64,000 nt of DNA. Source: Xiphydria camelus. Lineage: Eukaryota; Arthropoda; Insecta; Hymenoptera; Xiphydriidae. The stretch lies in the NCBI GenBank assembly GCA_963678675.1, contig OY783196.1, positions 25,832,827-25,896,826 of the forward strand. The letters are read 5' to 3'. The stretch's first letter is position 1. Each line of letters opens with the position of its first letter. This document shows, in pieces, positions 52,836-62,091 of this stretch. The position numbers and the translations under genes are program-made. A model generated the notes under the pieces. It was not told the DNA's origin. It was given only the letters and a program-made list of their open reading frames with translations, and made no database searches.

Positions 52836-55235
52836 TTCGTCCAAGTCTTCGCGCGTAAGGCGCCACCACCCCCACCTCGTCCTCCACGTTCCGTCTATTC
52901 GGTAGAGCGAGCGGGTACCAGGGGCACCGGTCGGCACGCCGCCTCGGCTATCGGTACCGCTGGCATTGTGTCAATTTATTAATCCCACGCGGGGCATTAG
53001 CTAATTTTGGATATCGCCCACGCGATGCCTGCAGCCGAATATACATCGCGGAGGCGCGAGCCCGCGCGGCGCACCTGCCGTCTCGGGCACTTCGCGCCGG
53101 AGAGAGTAGACTATTAGCCACTGTTGCCCGGTGGTCGAGTGTGCCTCGCGAATTTTCCCCGTCGCCCATCGGTACTCGCGGCGCGTGCGGAGGTACGCGC
53201 CTCGGATTTCGCGATATCGTCGTACGTGCGACGCAACTCGGATCGAGCTGCGGGAACAAAATAACATCGGATAAGCATCTCGCTACTATATCGACGCCGT
53301 GACACGCCTGTGATTAATTCGACGGGGTCGCGAGCCGCGCGGCAGGGTAATTCTATGCGCGGCTCTTGCGTCCAAGGGACTGATCGATCACGACTCTCAG
53401 TTAATACCTATCTGAAGTCTGGATCGACAGTGGGGTACATGCTAAGGTTGCTCAATCGCGCGCACGAATCGCCTCCCGATCGATCGATCCGAATTTCGAG
53501 GAAGTGGATTTCCGTCCGCTGGAATAGCCACGGAGAAAAAACTGACTGTACAGAAAAACCAGAGCGAAATAAGCGCGGCATTGAAACCCAGAGCCGCGAG
53601 GCAGCGCGCACGCGATAACAGCACCGCCTCACATGTACGTTACACCGAAAGCGAAGATCCTTCCCCGTATACTTACGCCGCGTAGAGCGAGAACGCAGGG
53701 ACAAGAGCAAAACATCCTTGACGAATGAAGTAATCCCGCTCTACTGCCGAGGACGATCCCAGACGGTAGTAAGGGAAAAAATGAACGGGGGGCAATTATC
53801 TTAATTGGCGCTGTAATTATGCGAGTCGTAAAGATAATGCAGGCTAAACCCCCCTCGGGATAATCGCGGTCCGTCTCCGCCGACGTACACATCTCAGAGA
53901 TTCGCGCGCCGATTCTCGAAGCAATCACCCGCGGTGAAAGTTTCTCCCCGCGCGCGCGCGCGCGCGCCTCAGAGCGACGCTTTTCGCGTCGAGAGCCCAT
54001 CCTCCGTGTCTCCGGCTCGAAAATCTCTCCCCGCGTTCTTTCTCGCGTATATAGGAACCGACCGACGACGAGGGGCTTGAGAAATGGAGCACATTCGGGC
54101 GACGCGACGTCTCGCGATTTGTACGGCGTCTGCTCGTGACGCGCGCGCGCCGCTATCTTACCCGCAGCTTTCGCGAGCCGTGTGCGTGCGCCGGCGAATC
54201 GACCGCGTGACATATTAGGGTCCTTACGGTCATTACGGCGTCCGCGCGCGGCACATAGCTCGCCAGCCACCCCCCGCGTTCGCTCGCTAAAATTCCCACG
54301 AGGCCGACTATGCGTTCGGTGCGAGGGGGCGCCGCGAGCTTTTTTTTTCCCCTACTCCACACCCTTCGACTCCATTCTTCCCCGTATTTTTTTATCCGTT
54401 ATATATCTTCCCCGGCCGCGGTAACCCGCGCGGTCCTTTTTTCGAATAAAAACGAGAAATTGGACGCGGCCGCACGCGAGAGAGCCCGTAATTTTTCGTG
54501 AATTTATTATCTTCGCGATCTCGCTTTTAACGGTCGTCGGCGCACTTTTTTTTTCTTTTTTTTTTTTTTCGTTCAAACATTCTCGGTGATACGAATTCGA
54601 GGTTATATTTTTGATCGCGTGAAATATTCCGGTGTGCTTAATCGAATCGCTGATTCGACCGTTCGCGAGGTGTCGAAGGGGATAAAGTATTTCACGCGGA
54701 GAGAGCTGCCACCCCCGCGCGCTCGACCCTCTGCTTCGCGGTCGTGCCAACGAAAATACTCTAAAATAAATAATCGATCGCTGTGCGAGGAAAAATTAAT
54801 CGTTCCAGAGTGTAGCGGGAATCGGGGGCGGTTAATTAATCGCGGTATTATTAACGAAGTGGTTGCGGTAGTCGCGCGGCTAACGATAAGGGTGGAGTGG
54901 CCGTGGGGTCGGCTAACGGAAGGATGTGTTGTCGAACGCGGAGTAATTGCTTTGTTAATATTCGCGGCTGCGCAACCGATCGAAATTGCCGATTCGTGCA
55001 GAGCCTGGCTTATCCACGTGCGGATCGGTAAATCGTGTCGCCGTGGTCGAAGTTCAAACGTCTCCCTCGGGAATCGCAGTCGCGAGGTCACTCGTCGCGA
55101 CTGGACGGACGAAACGAAACGATCGTGAAGGAGATTGATCAGAATATTACAAATCAAAAAAAGTCCGTTGCTGCCCATAGGGGCGTCAGTAATTGAAGAA
55201 ATCATTAGCGCGAGCCAAATCTTCGCGACGATTTG
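52836..55235. other. CpG-rich non-coding stretch, nothing identified
   Basis: CG-alternating run at about 53949-53967 and T-rich run at 54547-54570. Frames of 180 and 200 codons lie opposite each other at 54586-55205, which argues that neither is coding. No gene supported. Confidence 0.45.
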
Positions 55236-55661
55236 TACACTGAGAGAACAGTTTATTAATAGTTGATAAGATTAAATTATACCATTTGGCGAGATAAATA
55301 TTTCGTTGGGACGAGAAAATATATGTTGATTATTAAAATCTTTATTTCATAAAAATGCAATGAAAAAAAAAAAAAGTTTTGGTCATTTCAACCAAAATCT
55401 TGGAGACGATTACCACCAGTTTGGTTAAACTGACCAGTATTTTAGTTAGAATAACTAAACGCGTTTGACTAGATGCGTTTTGTCATTTTAACCTAATTAT
55501 AATATTTCTCTCGCTGTGATTGCTTCATCCAAAGGATCTAATTGTGCGAAATAAATATCGTGACAGAGTTTACGAATATTTATCCGATCCAACAAAACGT
55601 TTATTTCGCCATACTCAAACAAACATTTATCGACTACGAGTAAACTGTTTTCTCGGTGTAC
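55236..55661 (+). mobile_element. family B MITE, copy B1, interrupted by A12
   Basis: Left part 55236-55355: TACACTGAGAGAACAGTTTA, ATAGTTGATAAGATTAAATT, ATAAATATTTCGTTGGGACG and TTATTTCATAAAAA. Right part about 55519-55661: CTTCATCCAAAGGATC, ATAAATATCGTGACAGAG, ACGAATATTTATCCGATCC, CAAACAAACATTTATC and GTTTTCTCGGTGTA. The two halves are continuous in the intact copy B2. Confidence 0.85.
55356..55518 (-). mobile_element. family A MITE, deleted copy A12, inside B1
   Basis: Minus orientation: GCAATGAAAAAAAAAAAAAG, CAACCAAAATCTTGGAGACG, GACCAGTATTTTAGTTAG, AATAACTAAACGCGTTTGAC, GATGCGTTTTGTCATTTTAA and TCTCTCGCTGTG. The central block present in A2 or A10 is missing. Its position within B is defined by comparison with B2 near TTTATTTCATCC. 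Confidence 0.85.
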
Positions 55662-56218
55662 AATTTCGCGTGATGCGCCGATTCCAGATCCCTCCCCTCA
55701 CCCCGCCAAAACCTCGAGTCCTCGCGCGCGTCACCATTTTCCCGAATCCACCCCTATCCGGGAGACAAAACGGTCGCCTCGTCCCGAGAGGGGCGCTCGG
55801 CGGAAACAATTCCGGCTATCAGTCCAATATGAGATTTCCTCCTCTCTCGCGCGCGCGTTCCGAAGCGACGCTTTAAAAATACCACTCCGCGCGAAAGAAC
55901 TTCGAAAACCTCCCCTCTCTCGCGCCGTACCTTCCCCATAAAACAACTCGATTCCCTCTCGCAGCGAAACAAAAGCAGTGACCCATTATATCGCGTGAAA
56001 AGGACGGCGCCCTTTCCCACCCCCGACTCCTCCGACTCCCAACAACCCGTGAGCGCGCGCCGCGTCCCCGCTTTCTTTCTCCCCGTCTTCGGCTCGCGAT
56101 TGTCCCGTTGAGCATATCCGCGCGCGTAGTGTATACCCCGAGTCGCCCCCGAATAGAAGTGAAGTGGCTGTCGGAATCCAAGGGAGAGTTAATCCGGAGT
56201 ACATCGAAAGACATATCG
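55662..56218. other. CpG-rich non-coding stretch, nothing identified
   Basis: Overlapping frames on the minus strand are Arg/Gly/Ser-rich. No supported gene. Confidence 0.4.
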
Positions 56219-56472
56219 CCCCCTTAATACTACAACTAGGTAACTCAAATTTTCGGTATTTTCAGTTATCTGCTTCGTACCCAACTTTGTACCCAACTTT
56301 GTACGCTCTTTTTGGTGTTACAACGGGATAAGGTCTGTCGCATATTTAAGGTCAGAAATCCAGTAGTATAATATAGATACAATCACTATATAAAGCGACT
56401 AATATACGCATGCAATAAGTGCGCAATTTCAATACCGAAAATTCGAGTTACCTAGTTGTAGTATTAAGGGGA
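56219..56472. mobile_element. 254-bp element L with ~40-bp inverted ends
   Basis: Ends CCCCCTTAATACTACAACTA and TAGTTGTAGTATTAAGGGG, continuing GGTAACTCAAATTTTCGGTATT against AATACCGAAAATTCGAGTTACC. The centre is non-palindromic and carries a short tandem pair (two copies of TACCCAACTTTG at about 56279-56303). It lies directly beside the worn left end of D3, so it may have inserted into D3 and been followed by a deletion. Non-coding. Confidence 0.75.
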
Positions 56473-56753
56473 CGATGTTATAAAATGTTTTCTCTTTAAT
56501 AAAAAAAAATTGGTATAACTCGAAAATCAAGTCATGGTTCTCTTCGTACAAAAAAAATACTTGATATAGGCTCGGAATTGTTTTTTTTTTTTTTCGCGCA
56601 AGAAGAATTTCTTGTCCCAACGAAGTTTCTCTTGGATCGAGAATATTATATCCTTCGCGCGATCCGGAATCTGCATCCTTAACAATTTTTAAGATCATAC
56701 GTTCTTAGTTCAGGAATATTTATCGACACTGCCAATTATTTCCCTCGGTGTAC
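56473..56753 (-). mobile_element. family D element, copy D3, truncated at one end
   Basis: Reads as the reverse complement of the D2 interior: AAATGTTTTCTCTTTAATAA, GTCATGGTTCTCTTCG, ATATAGGCTCGGAATTG, TTTCGCGCAAGAAGAATTTC, then TTTTTAAGATCATACG and the terminus CCAATTATTTCCCTCGGTGT at the right. The other terminus is missing next to element L. Confidence 0.7.
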
Positions 56754-57618
56754 AAAAGGTGCGGCAGTATAATCCAGCGCGCGCTGGTAGGGGAGAGTCG
56801 GAACGGGGGGTGATGAGCGGACAGAAGAAAAGATGGGACGGGGCGCGACGAGAAAGGAGAGAAGCGCGACAGAGAAACGACGGAGATTTTGCCCGTTTCT
56901 CTCTCCGCTAAAAGAACTTTAATCAAAACTGCAAGTAAGAGACCTACTTTTCACTCCTCCGCCAACTCTCCCCCGCTCTACCCACCCGGCCGTTCCGAGC
57001 CGCCTCCGTCCGGCCTTTCGCGGCGTGTGTCTCGTTCGGTCTCCGCGAGCTCCGGCAACAATGGTTCTCTCGCTACACCGTCTATGCCATTTTATTGTTC
57101 GCCGACTGAATGCGCGCGAGCCTACTTGAAAACTCGCGACCGGAAGCGACCTCTCGGGTCGCGCCAGGACTGGAAAAAGACCGCCGCTCTCGCTCGCGGG
57201 TATCTCGCGCGGTAGGTGGACGGCTATCGCGTCCGAGATAGCGAGTGTGTCGTCTACGAGCAGCGGATTAACGTGTAGGAATCGACGAGGCGCGACGCGA
57301 GTGATACGGCCGACCGCCGTGTGTTTGAATGGCGAGTCTCTCGCATCGAACAGATATCTCAGCCGGTGTCCGCGTCCCGTGCGCTGTAATCGTTGCGAAA
57401 CCGAATTGGCCGTTCTGGCGTCTACAGAGGGACGACTGATGGAATCTCGCAACGAGAACTTTGGTATTTACTCGAGCGCTTCATCGGAGATTCTCAGCGC
57501 TGGACTAGACTTAACCGAATTACATATAAATCGCCTTGTCTCGGAATTTATAGATATACGAATATACCGATATGCGAAAAAGTGCTAATCCAAACAATCG
57601 TCCAATCGCTCGCAGTTT
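56754..57618. other. CpG-rich non-coding stretch, nothing identified
   Basis: Overlapping frames on both strands (56889-57588) without motif, acceptor or donor. No supported gene. Confidence 0.4.
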
Positions 57619-57691
57619 TAATTGAGAAAAATAATAGCTAGTGTGTCAAAAATATATATTTTTTTCAACATGAGGAACATATGATCTTTAA

Positions 57692-58210
57692 CCCTCTATT
57701 GCATATTGTTCCCATATGGGAACACAAACTTAGAATTTTTATGGAGGGCTGCCTATGCGTGATACGTTTGTGTCACGCATGGTGTTCCCTTCCAGGAACA
57801 TTGTATAAAGTATTGATGCAGCCGCTATTCGGTAGATGTCGCGAGCAGTTGCGAATCGGAATTTTATGTCCGAACACTGATCAATTTTCGCACTGACCTG
57901 GATGGACTGAAGCTAGAGAACGCTGCAAAAAATTGGGATGCAAAGGGAAATCTAGGGTAAAATGCCTAAAATGTAAGATACACTTATGTTTTCACTCTAA
58001 AAGTAACTGTTTTGTTCAGTTTATTTTAAAATAAAACTTGTTTCTGTGCATGTTGTTCCCAATTGGTCCCAAACAAAAATTACCCCTAAATCACACTTTT
58101 TTGGTGAAATTATCACATAATGTCACTGTCTATCAACAATGCACGAAAGTAGCTCTGAAATTTTTTCCAAGCAAAAAAAAATTTCAAATAAATTCATGCA
58201 ATAGAGAGGG
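57692..58210 (+). mobile_element. 519-bp piggyBac-like element inside D4
   Basis: Inverted ends CCCTCTATTGCAT and ATGCAATAGAGAGGG. Left flank TTAA (57688-57691); right flank CTAA (58211-58214), one base from TTAA, as expected of an aging piggyBac insertion. A palindrome GTTCCCATATGGGAAC lies just inside the left end and related CCCAATTGG near 58055. The right half encodes the end of a piggyBac transposase, so this is an internally deleted derivative of a full-length element, not an unrelated MITE. Confidence 0.85.
57897..58034 (+). pseudogene. piggyBac transposase C-terminal cysteine-rich fragment
   Basis: 45 codons in frame after a TGA at 57894-57896, ending at TAA (58032-58034). The fragment starts PGWTEARERCKKLGCKG and continues with KCLKCKIHLC, then CFVQF near the end. 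The Cys spacing C-x4-C-x7-C-x2-C-x4-C-x6-C with a His in the last third is the cysteine-rich domain found at the carboxyl end of piggyBac transposases, which binds the element ends. The catalytic DDD core is absent, so it cannot transpose itself. This domain confirms the family independently of the TTAA flanks. The domain frame is uninterrupted, so decay is limited or the deletion is recent. Confidence 0.85.
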
Positions 58211-58467
58211 CTAAAATTTGTATCAAAACACAGATTCTCTTGGTCGAAGAACACCTATACATTCTTTGCTCAAGAATACCTTGTTCAATGTAACAATAAG
58301 TTTTTCCTGTGCAAAAAGAAAAAAATTACTCAAGCCTGATAAACATCTTCTTGCACGAAGAAAACAGGACGAAGCATAGCTTGGTCCTGTAATTAATCAT
58401 ATCGTGCGTTTGATCGAAGAAAAAAAAAACATTTTTTTAGAGTCAGCAATAATTTTTTCTCAATATA

Positions 58468-59208
58468 TCGAGCGATCTCGATTCGACGAGGATTTTCATG
58501 GATTTCACAAGAGACAGAAATTCAACCACCCCTCGAATCGCGACACCTTTCGATTGATATACCTATCTCGACCCCTCCCCCTCCCCGTTCCGTACTTTCT
58601 TCTCCCACGAACGAAGGATACGTCGCCCCGGTCCCGACGGTAACCCGCAAGTTGGAAGATATAAGTTACCGGGGGGGGGGGGGGGGGATATCTATCTACA
58701 CGGAGGAGAGAGACCCGTCGCGCGAAATCGCTCCTCCTCGTCGTTGTTTTTGCCCCGAGACGTCGCGACGCATCGAAATCCCGCTCGAGACGCGCGAAAC
58801 GTGTGCGCCGCGGTGAACGCGAAACGCGGCGTGGAGCGTCGGGGAACGGCGAAGGGGGAAGGTCGCGTCGTGCTATTTTAATTACCGCGATACATCGCTC
58901 GCGCGTCGCATTATAGGAGCTCGGAGCGTTTCGCGAAGAGGACTGGCAATTTCATCGGCGAGAGCCGGTTCGTCCGCGCGGTTCTCGCGGGCCGCGACTG
59001 TACCTACTTTCAAGGGGGATGCGACGAGAGAGGAGGTAGGAAAATGAGAGACCACCCCGCATACGGTTATTTTAATGTGAGGAATTTAACCCAGTTACGA
59101 TAAAACATTCCTAAACATTCCTTCCACCGAATTCCAAGCCGACAGACGGCGGTCGGGTCGAAATCGGAGATGAGTTATTTTAATAAATCCACACGATATT
59201 TTACTCAC
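58468..59208. other. CpG-rich stretch with poly-G; possible intron of a minus-strand gene
   Basis: G run at 58671-58687 (17 bp). If the exon at 59209-59286 is real, this stretch is the start of its first intron. No further exon was found here. Confidence 0.35.
58671..58687 (+). repeat. poly-G tract, 17 bp
   Basis: Uninterrupted G run in CpG-rich DNA; potential quadruplex. Confidence 0.95.
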
Positions 59209-59286
59209 GCCGTAGGTATCGAGAATTTCGTAAGTTTCCAGAAACAGATCGGGAACTACATCGGCAAAGGCGTCGTTCAACGCCAT
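59209..59286 (-). CDS. candidate first coding exon, unknown protein
   Basis: Not recognised. On the minus strand an ATG at 59286-59284 opens 26 codons, starting MALNDAFADVVPDLFLETYE and ending DTYG, followed at once by a consensus donor GTGAGTAA (59208-59201); the intron would be in phase 0. The peptide is acidic and hydrophobic, quite unlike the Arg/Ser-rich chance products of this window, and third positions favour C and G in the middle. The region just upstream on the minus strand is pyrimidine-rich but has no acceptor, which fits a first exon with its 5' UTR. The frame stays open upstream of the ATG for about 27 codons, so an earlier start is possible. It could also be chance, as 26 codons is little evidence. 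Confidence 0.35.
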
Positions 59287-61346
59287 TATCGCGGATGAGA
59301 ATAAATTCGTGCAGAGGACGAAGAGAAGAAGGGATGAGAATGATATAGGGACAAAGGGAGAATGCAACGAAGACCATCGCGTATAGGGTAAAAATGGGAT
59401 AAGCCCCCCAGTTGAAGAGCGGGTTCAAAATCGATTATCTTGAAGTTGATTGCAGATATGGGAAAAAAGTTTAAACAAAAAATGTTTCTCTATATATTTA
59501 CTAAAAAAAAGCTAATCATCATTTGTCGCATATCTCCGCCGCCTTTCGAGATAATCACGTTCAAAGTTAAATAGAAACTGGAGCGTCCATCCCACACTTC
59601 CATCCCACATGATGCGGGCTATCACAGCGAATTATTTAACTCGGCCGCGATAACAATCCTAAACAGTTTTTCCATTTCCGACGATGAGGTTAGCCGAACC
59701 TGGATTAGAGACGAGTGGGCGTTGAGAGTCGCGCGAGAGGATTAAGGGTTCGCGCGGAGGGCTTCTCTTGATTCTCTCCTATTTTCTCTCGCCCCGACGC
59801 GCGTCATCCCGGCAGTCTCTCTCACGTCTCACCCTCCCTATCCCCCGCGCCCGACTCCCTCGGCCACGAGACGCGCAACGCTGTACCGGCTGCGGCTGTT
59901 TGTTCCCCTAAGTAGTTGCCTGAAGCCCTCCCGACGAGAGAGGAAAAAAGTAACCCGCGAAAAGGAGCACGCCGCACCTCCGCCGCCGTCTCTGCTGTTG
60001 GGGGGGGGGGGGGGGGGGGGCGCGAAGACACGATCCGAAGATTAAGTTTAATGAAGCGGAGTCATCTCTGGAGGACGGACCCCTCTTGGAGTGCCTCGGA
60101 ACATTTTATTTCGCTTAATTCCATCCCCTCCGCGTGAGGTTTGACTTCTCGGGGCGATGACCTCGAGATTCGGGGGAAATGATAAACATGTGACGAAACG
60201 TTCTTGACCCTTCGCGGGAAAGTATGAGAATGTTGCTTGGTTCGAATCTTTTTTTTCCTATCGGCCAAAATATTTATGTACGAAATATTTAAAAAAAACT
60301 TTTTAGCGAACAGTTTTATTTCTCTTCCCTCGCTCGAAGAAGCCATCAGAGAGCCCCCACGAGAGAGGAGAAGTATCTTCTTTCGAGCGCGCGCTGAGAA
60401 CCTCGTTAAACGTCACTCGTCAAGAGAGTCGCTCTCGCAATGGAAAAAAGTAATCCGCGAGAAGAGGTACGAGCGCCTCGCCATCATCCCTCGCCAAATC
60501 TGCAGTCCTGGCTGAGTCACGGCCTTCCAGTTGACGTCTCCATTTTTAATATAAAGTGAGATATTTCTATGAAATTTAATATTCCTGCAGCTGCATAAAT
60601 ATTCGATTCAGCGTCATCGGAATTACGTTGGATTAAACAATTACGAAACTTTTCGATCCAGGCATAAATTGTTGCAAATTTGGCAAACATAATTATTTGT
60701 TTTTCTCCCAAAGCCACTCGAAAATCCAGAAGCAGGTGCGGATCGATTCTTTTATGGGTGAAGGAACCGCGATGAATTTCAGCCATGCGGAAGAAATCGC
60801 GAGTATACAGCGCGGCTCTGCTCACGCACTCGCTAATATACGAATACGAGGGTAAGTACACGCAGGATTGATACACACGCATGGCGTACCTACGCGGCGG
60901 CGTTCAAAGAGTTCGTCGGATGGTGCACGCGCAGGCGAACTTCGAGGATCGATTATATTCGAGTTCGGGTGTCTGGCTTTAATTCTGCCAATGAAATATC
61001 GAGGGCCCAATTAAAATCCCACCCTTCTCTCTCGTCGCCACAACCCGCCGCACACCACTCCGCGATCCCATCGAGTGGACGAGCGTTCCCGCTCTTCACG
61101 TCCCTCCGAACATTCGCGGCGGGTAATGCAGCAAGGCCGTCCACGCGTGGCGACGCGTGGAAGCGCATTGTTACACGCGTTACCGTCGCGCATATTTTAT
61201 TCGATTTGTGATTCCCGATTGATTCTAAAAATTCTTTTTTTTTTTGGCAGTCAATTCGTTACCGCGAAGGTGACATCGCGGTGATCGAACTTGCCGGAAA
61301 GGAACAACGAAGTGCCGCGGGGTAAAAAGTAACGTTGGGTTAGTCT
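59287..61346. other. non-coding stretch, nothing identified
   Basis: Mixed composition; a poly-G run is listed separately. No other feature could be supported. If the candidate exon at 59209 is real, the first few hundred bases are its 5' UTR and promoter, but I see no TATA box or clear initiator. Confidence 0.4.
60000..60020 (+). repeat. poly-G tract, 21 bp
   Basis: The longest G or C homopolymer in the window, followed by CGCG. Confidence 0.95.
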
Positions 61347-61788
61347 TAAGGTTTCTCGAGCGTTATACTAAAAATAGTAAGAAATGCTTGAGAATGATTG
61401 CATTCGGTAGATTAAAGTAAAAAAAAATTCAGTTTGATTTTCAAGTCTCTTAAGAAGCTCGCTGCAAAGATTTTTTGATAACAAAATAACATACGTTCTT
61501 ATGGGTTATAACTAAAAAACCGCGATATTTCTGAGAAAAATAGTGAAGAAATTCTGAAACTTTTTGAACAGCAAGTTTAATGAACTAAAATCATCTATAC
61601 CAATTTTCACGTTCATTAAGAAGCCTGTTATTTTTTGATTAATTGTTCTTTATAAATTTAACCTTTGATAAGTCAATATGGCAACGTTGTTGCCACATCG
61701 CACGAAGAACATACTTTAGAGTGTTACTGTACCTCAGTGGACTAACTTTTGGCAGGGAAAAAGCCCCTGTACCGCTTGAGAAACCTTA
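61347..61788. mobile_element. 442-bp element R with 16-bp inverted ends
   Basis: TAAGGTTTCTCGAGCG at the left and CGCTTGAGAAACCTTA at the right (one mismatch). The interior is AT-rich, non-coding and not palindromic. TA borders are compatible with a TA target site. Single copy here. Confidence 0.6.
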
Positions 61789-61850
61789 CAAAATAAATAA
61801 CTATTTGTGATAATTGCGTTGCGTAGAAATAATCTCCATGTGTCATAGCT

Positions 61851-62091
61851 CCCAGGCGGAAAAATTCTATATATTTTGTATATGATCCATATGTGATTTT
61901 GGTCATTTATATGGATTATGTATGATTTCTATATATCAACCGTATAAAAACTATACATGTATAGATTTTTGAATTATTGCATAATCCATATATAATCTAT
62001 ATATGATTAATATAAAAATTACATAATATAATCCATATATTTATATGACCAAAACCGCATATATGGATCATATAGAACTTTTCCGGTTGGG
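61851..62091. mobile_element. family G element, intact copy G3, 241 bp
   Basis: Ends CCCAGGCGGAAAAATTCTAT and ATAGAACTTTTCCGGTTGGG. Long AT-rich arms: TTGTATATGATCCATATGTG / CATATATGGATCATATAG, GATTTTGGTCATTTATATGG / CCATATATTTATATGACCAAAA, and AATCCATATATAATCTATAT in the centre. No insertion, so it is the reference for G1 and G2. Non-coding. Confidence 0.85.

Larger units (their letters stand above)
57619..58467 (+). mobile_element. family D element, copy D4, interrupted by a piggyBac-like element
   Basis: Left end ATTGAGAAAAATAATAGCTA then GTGTGTCAAAAATATATA. Right part from about 58211: AAAATTTGTATCAAAACACA, GATTCTCTTGGTCGAAGAAC, ATTACTCAAGCCTGATAAAC, CACGAAGAAAACAGG and GCAATAATTTTTTCTCAATA. 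Order and orientation match D1 and D2. D2 has GATCTTACAAATTTTTAAGA at the point of interruption, close to the GATCTTTAA-AATTTG obtained when the insert is disregarded. Confidence 0.85.

Noticed and set aside
54586..55205. 180- and 200-codon frames directly opposite each other
   Set aside because: Mirror-image frames with no motif; typical of regions with few stops.
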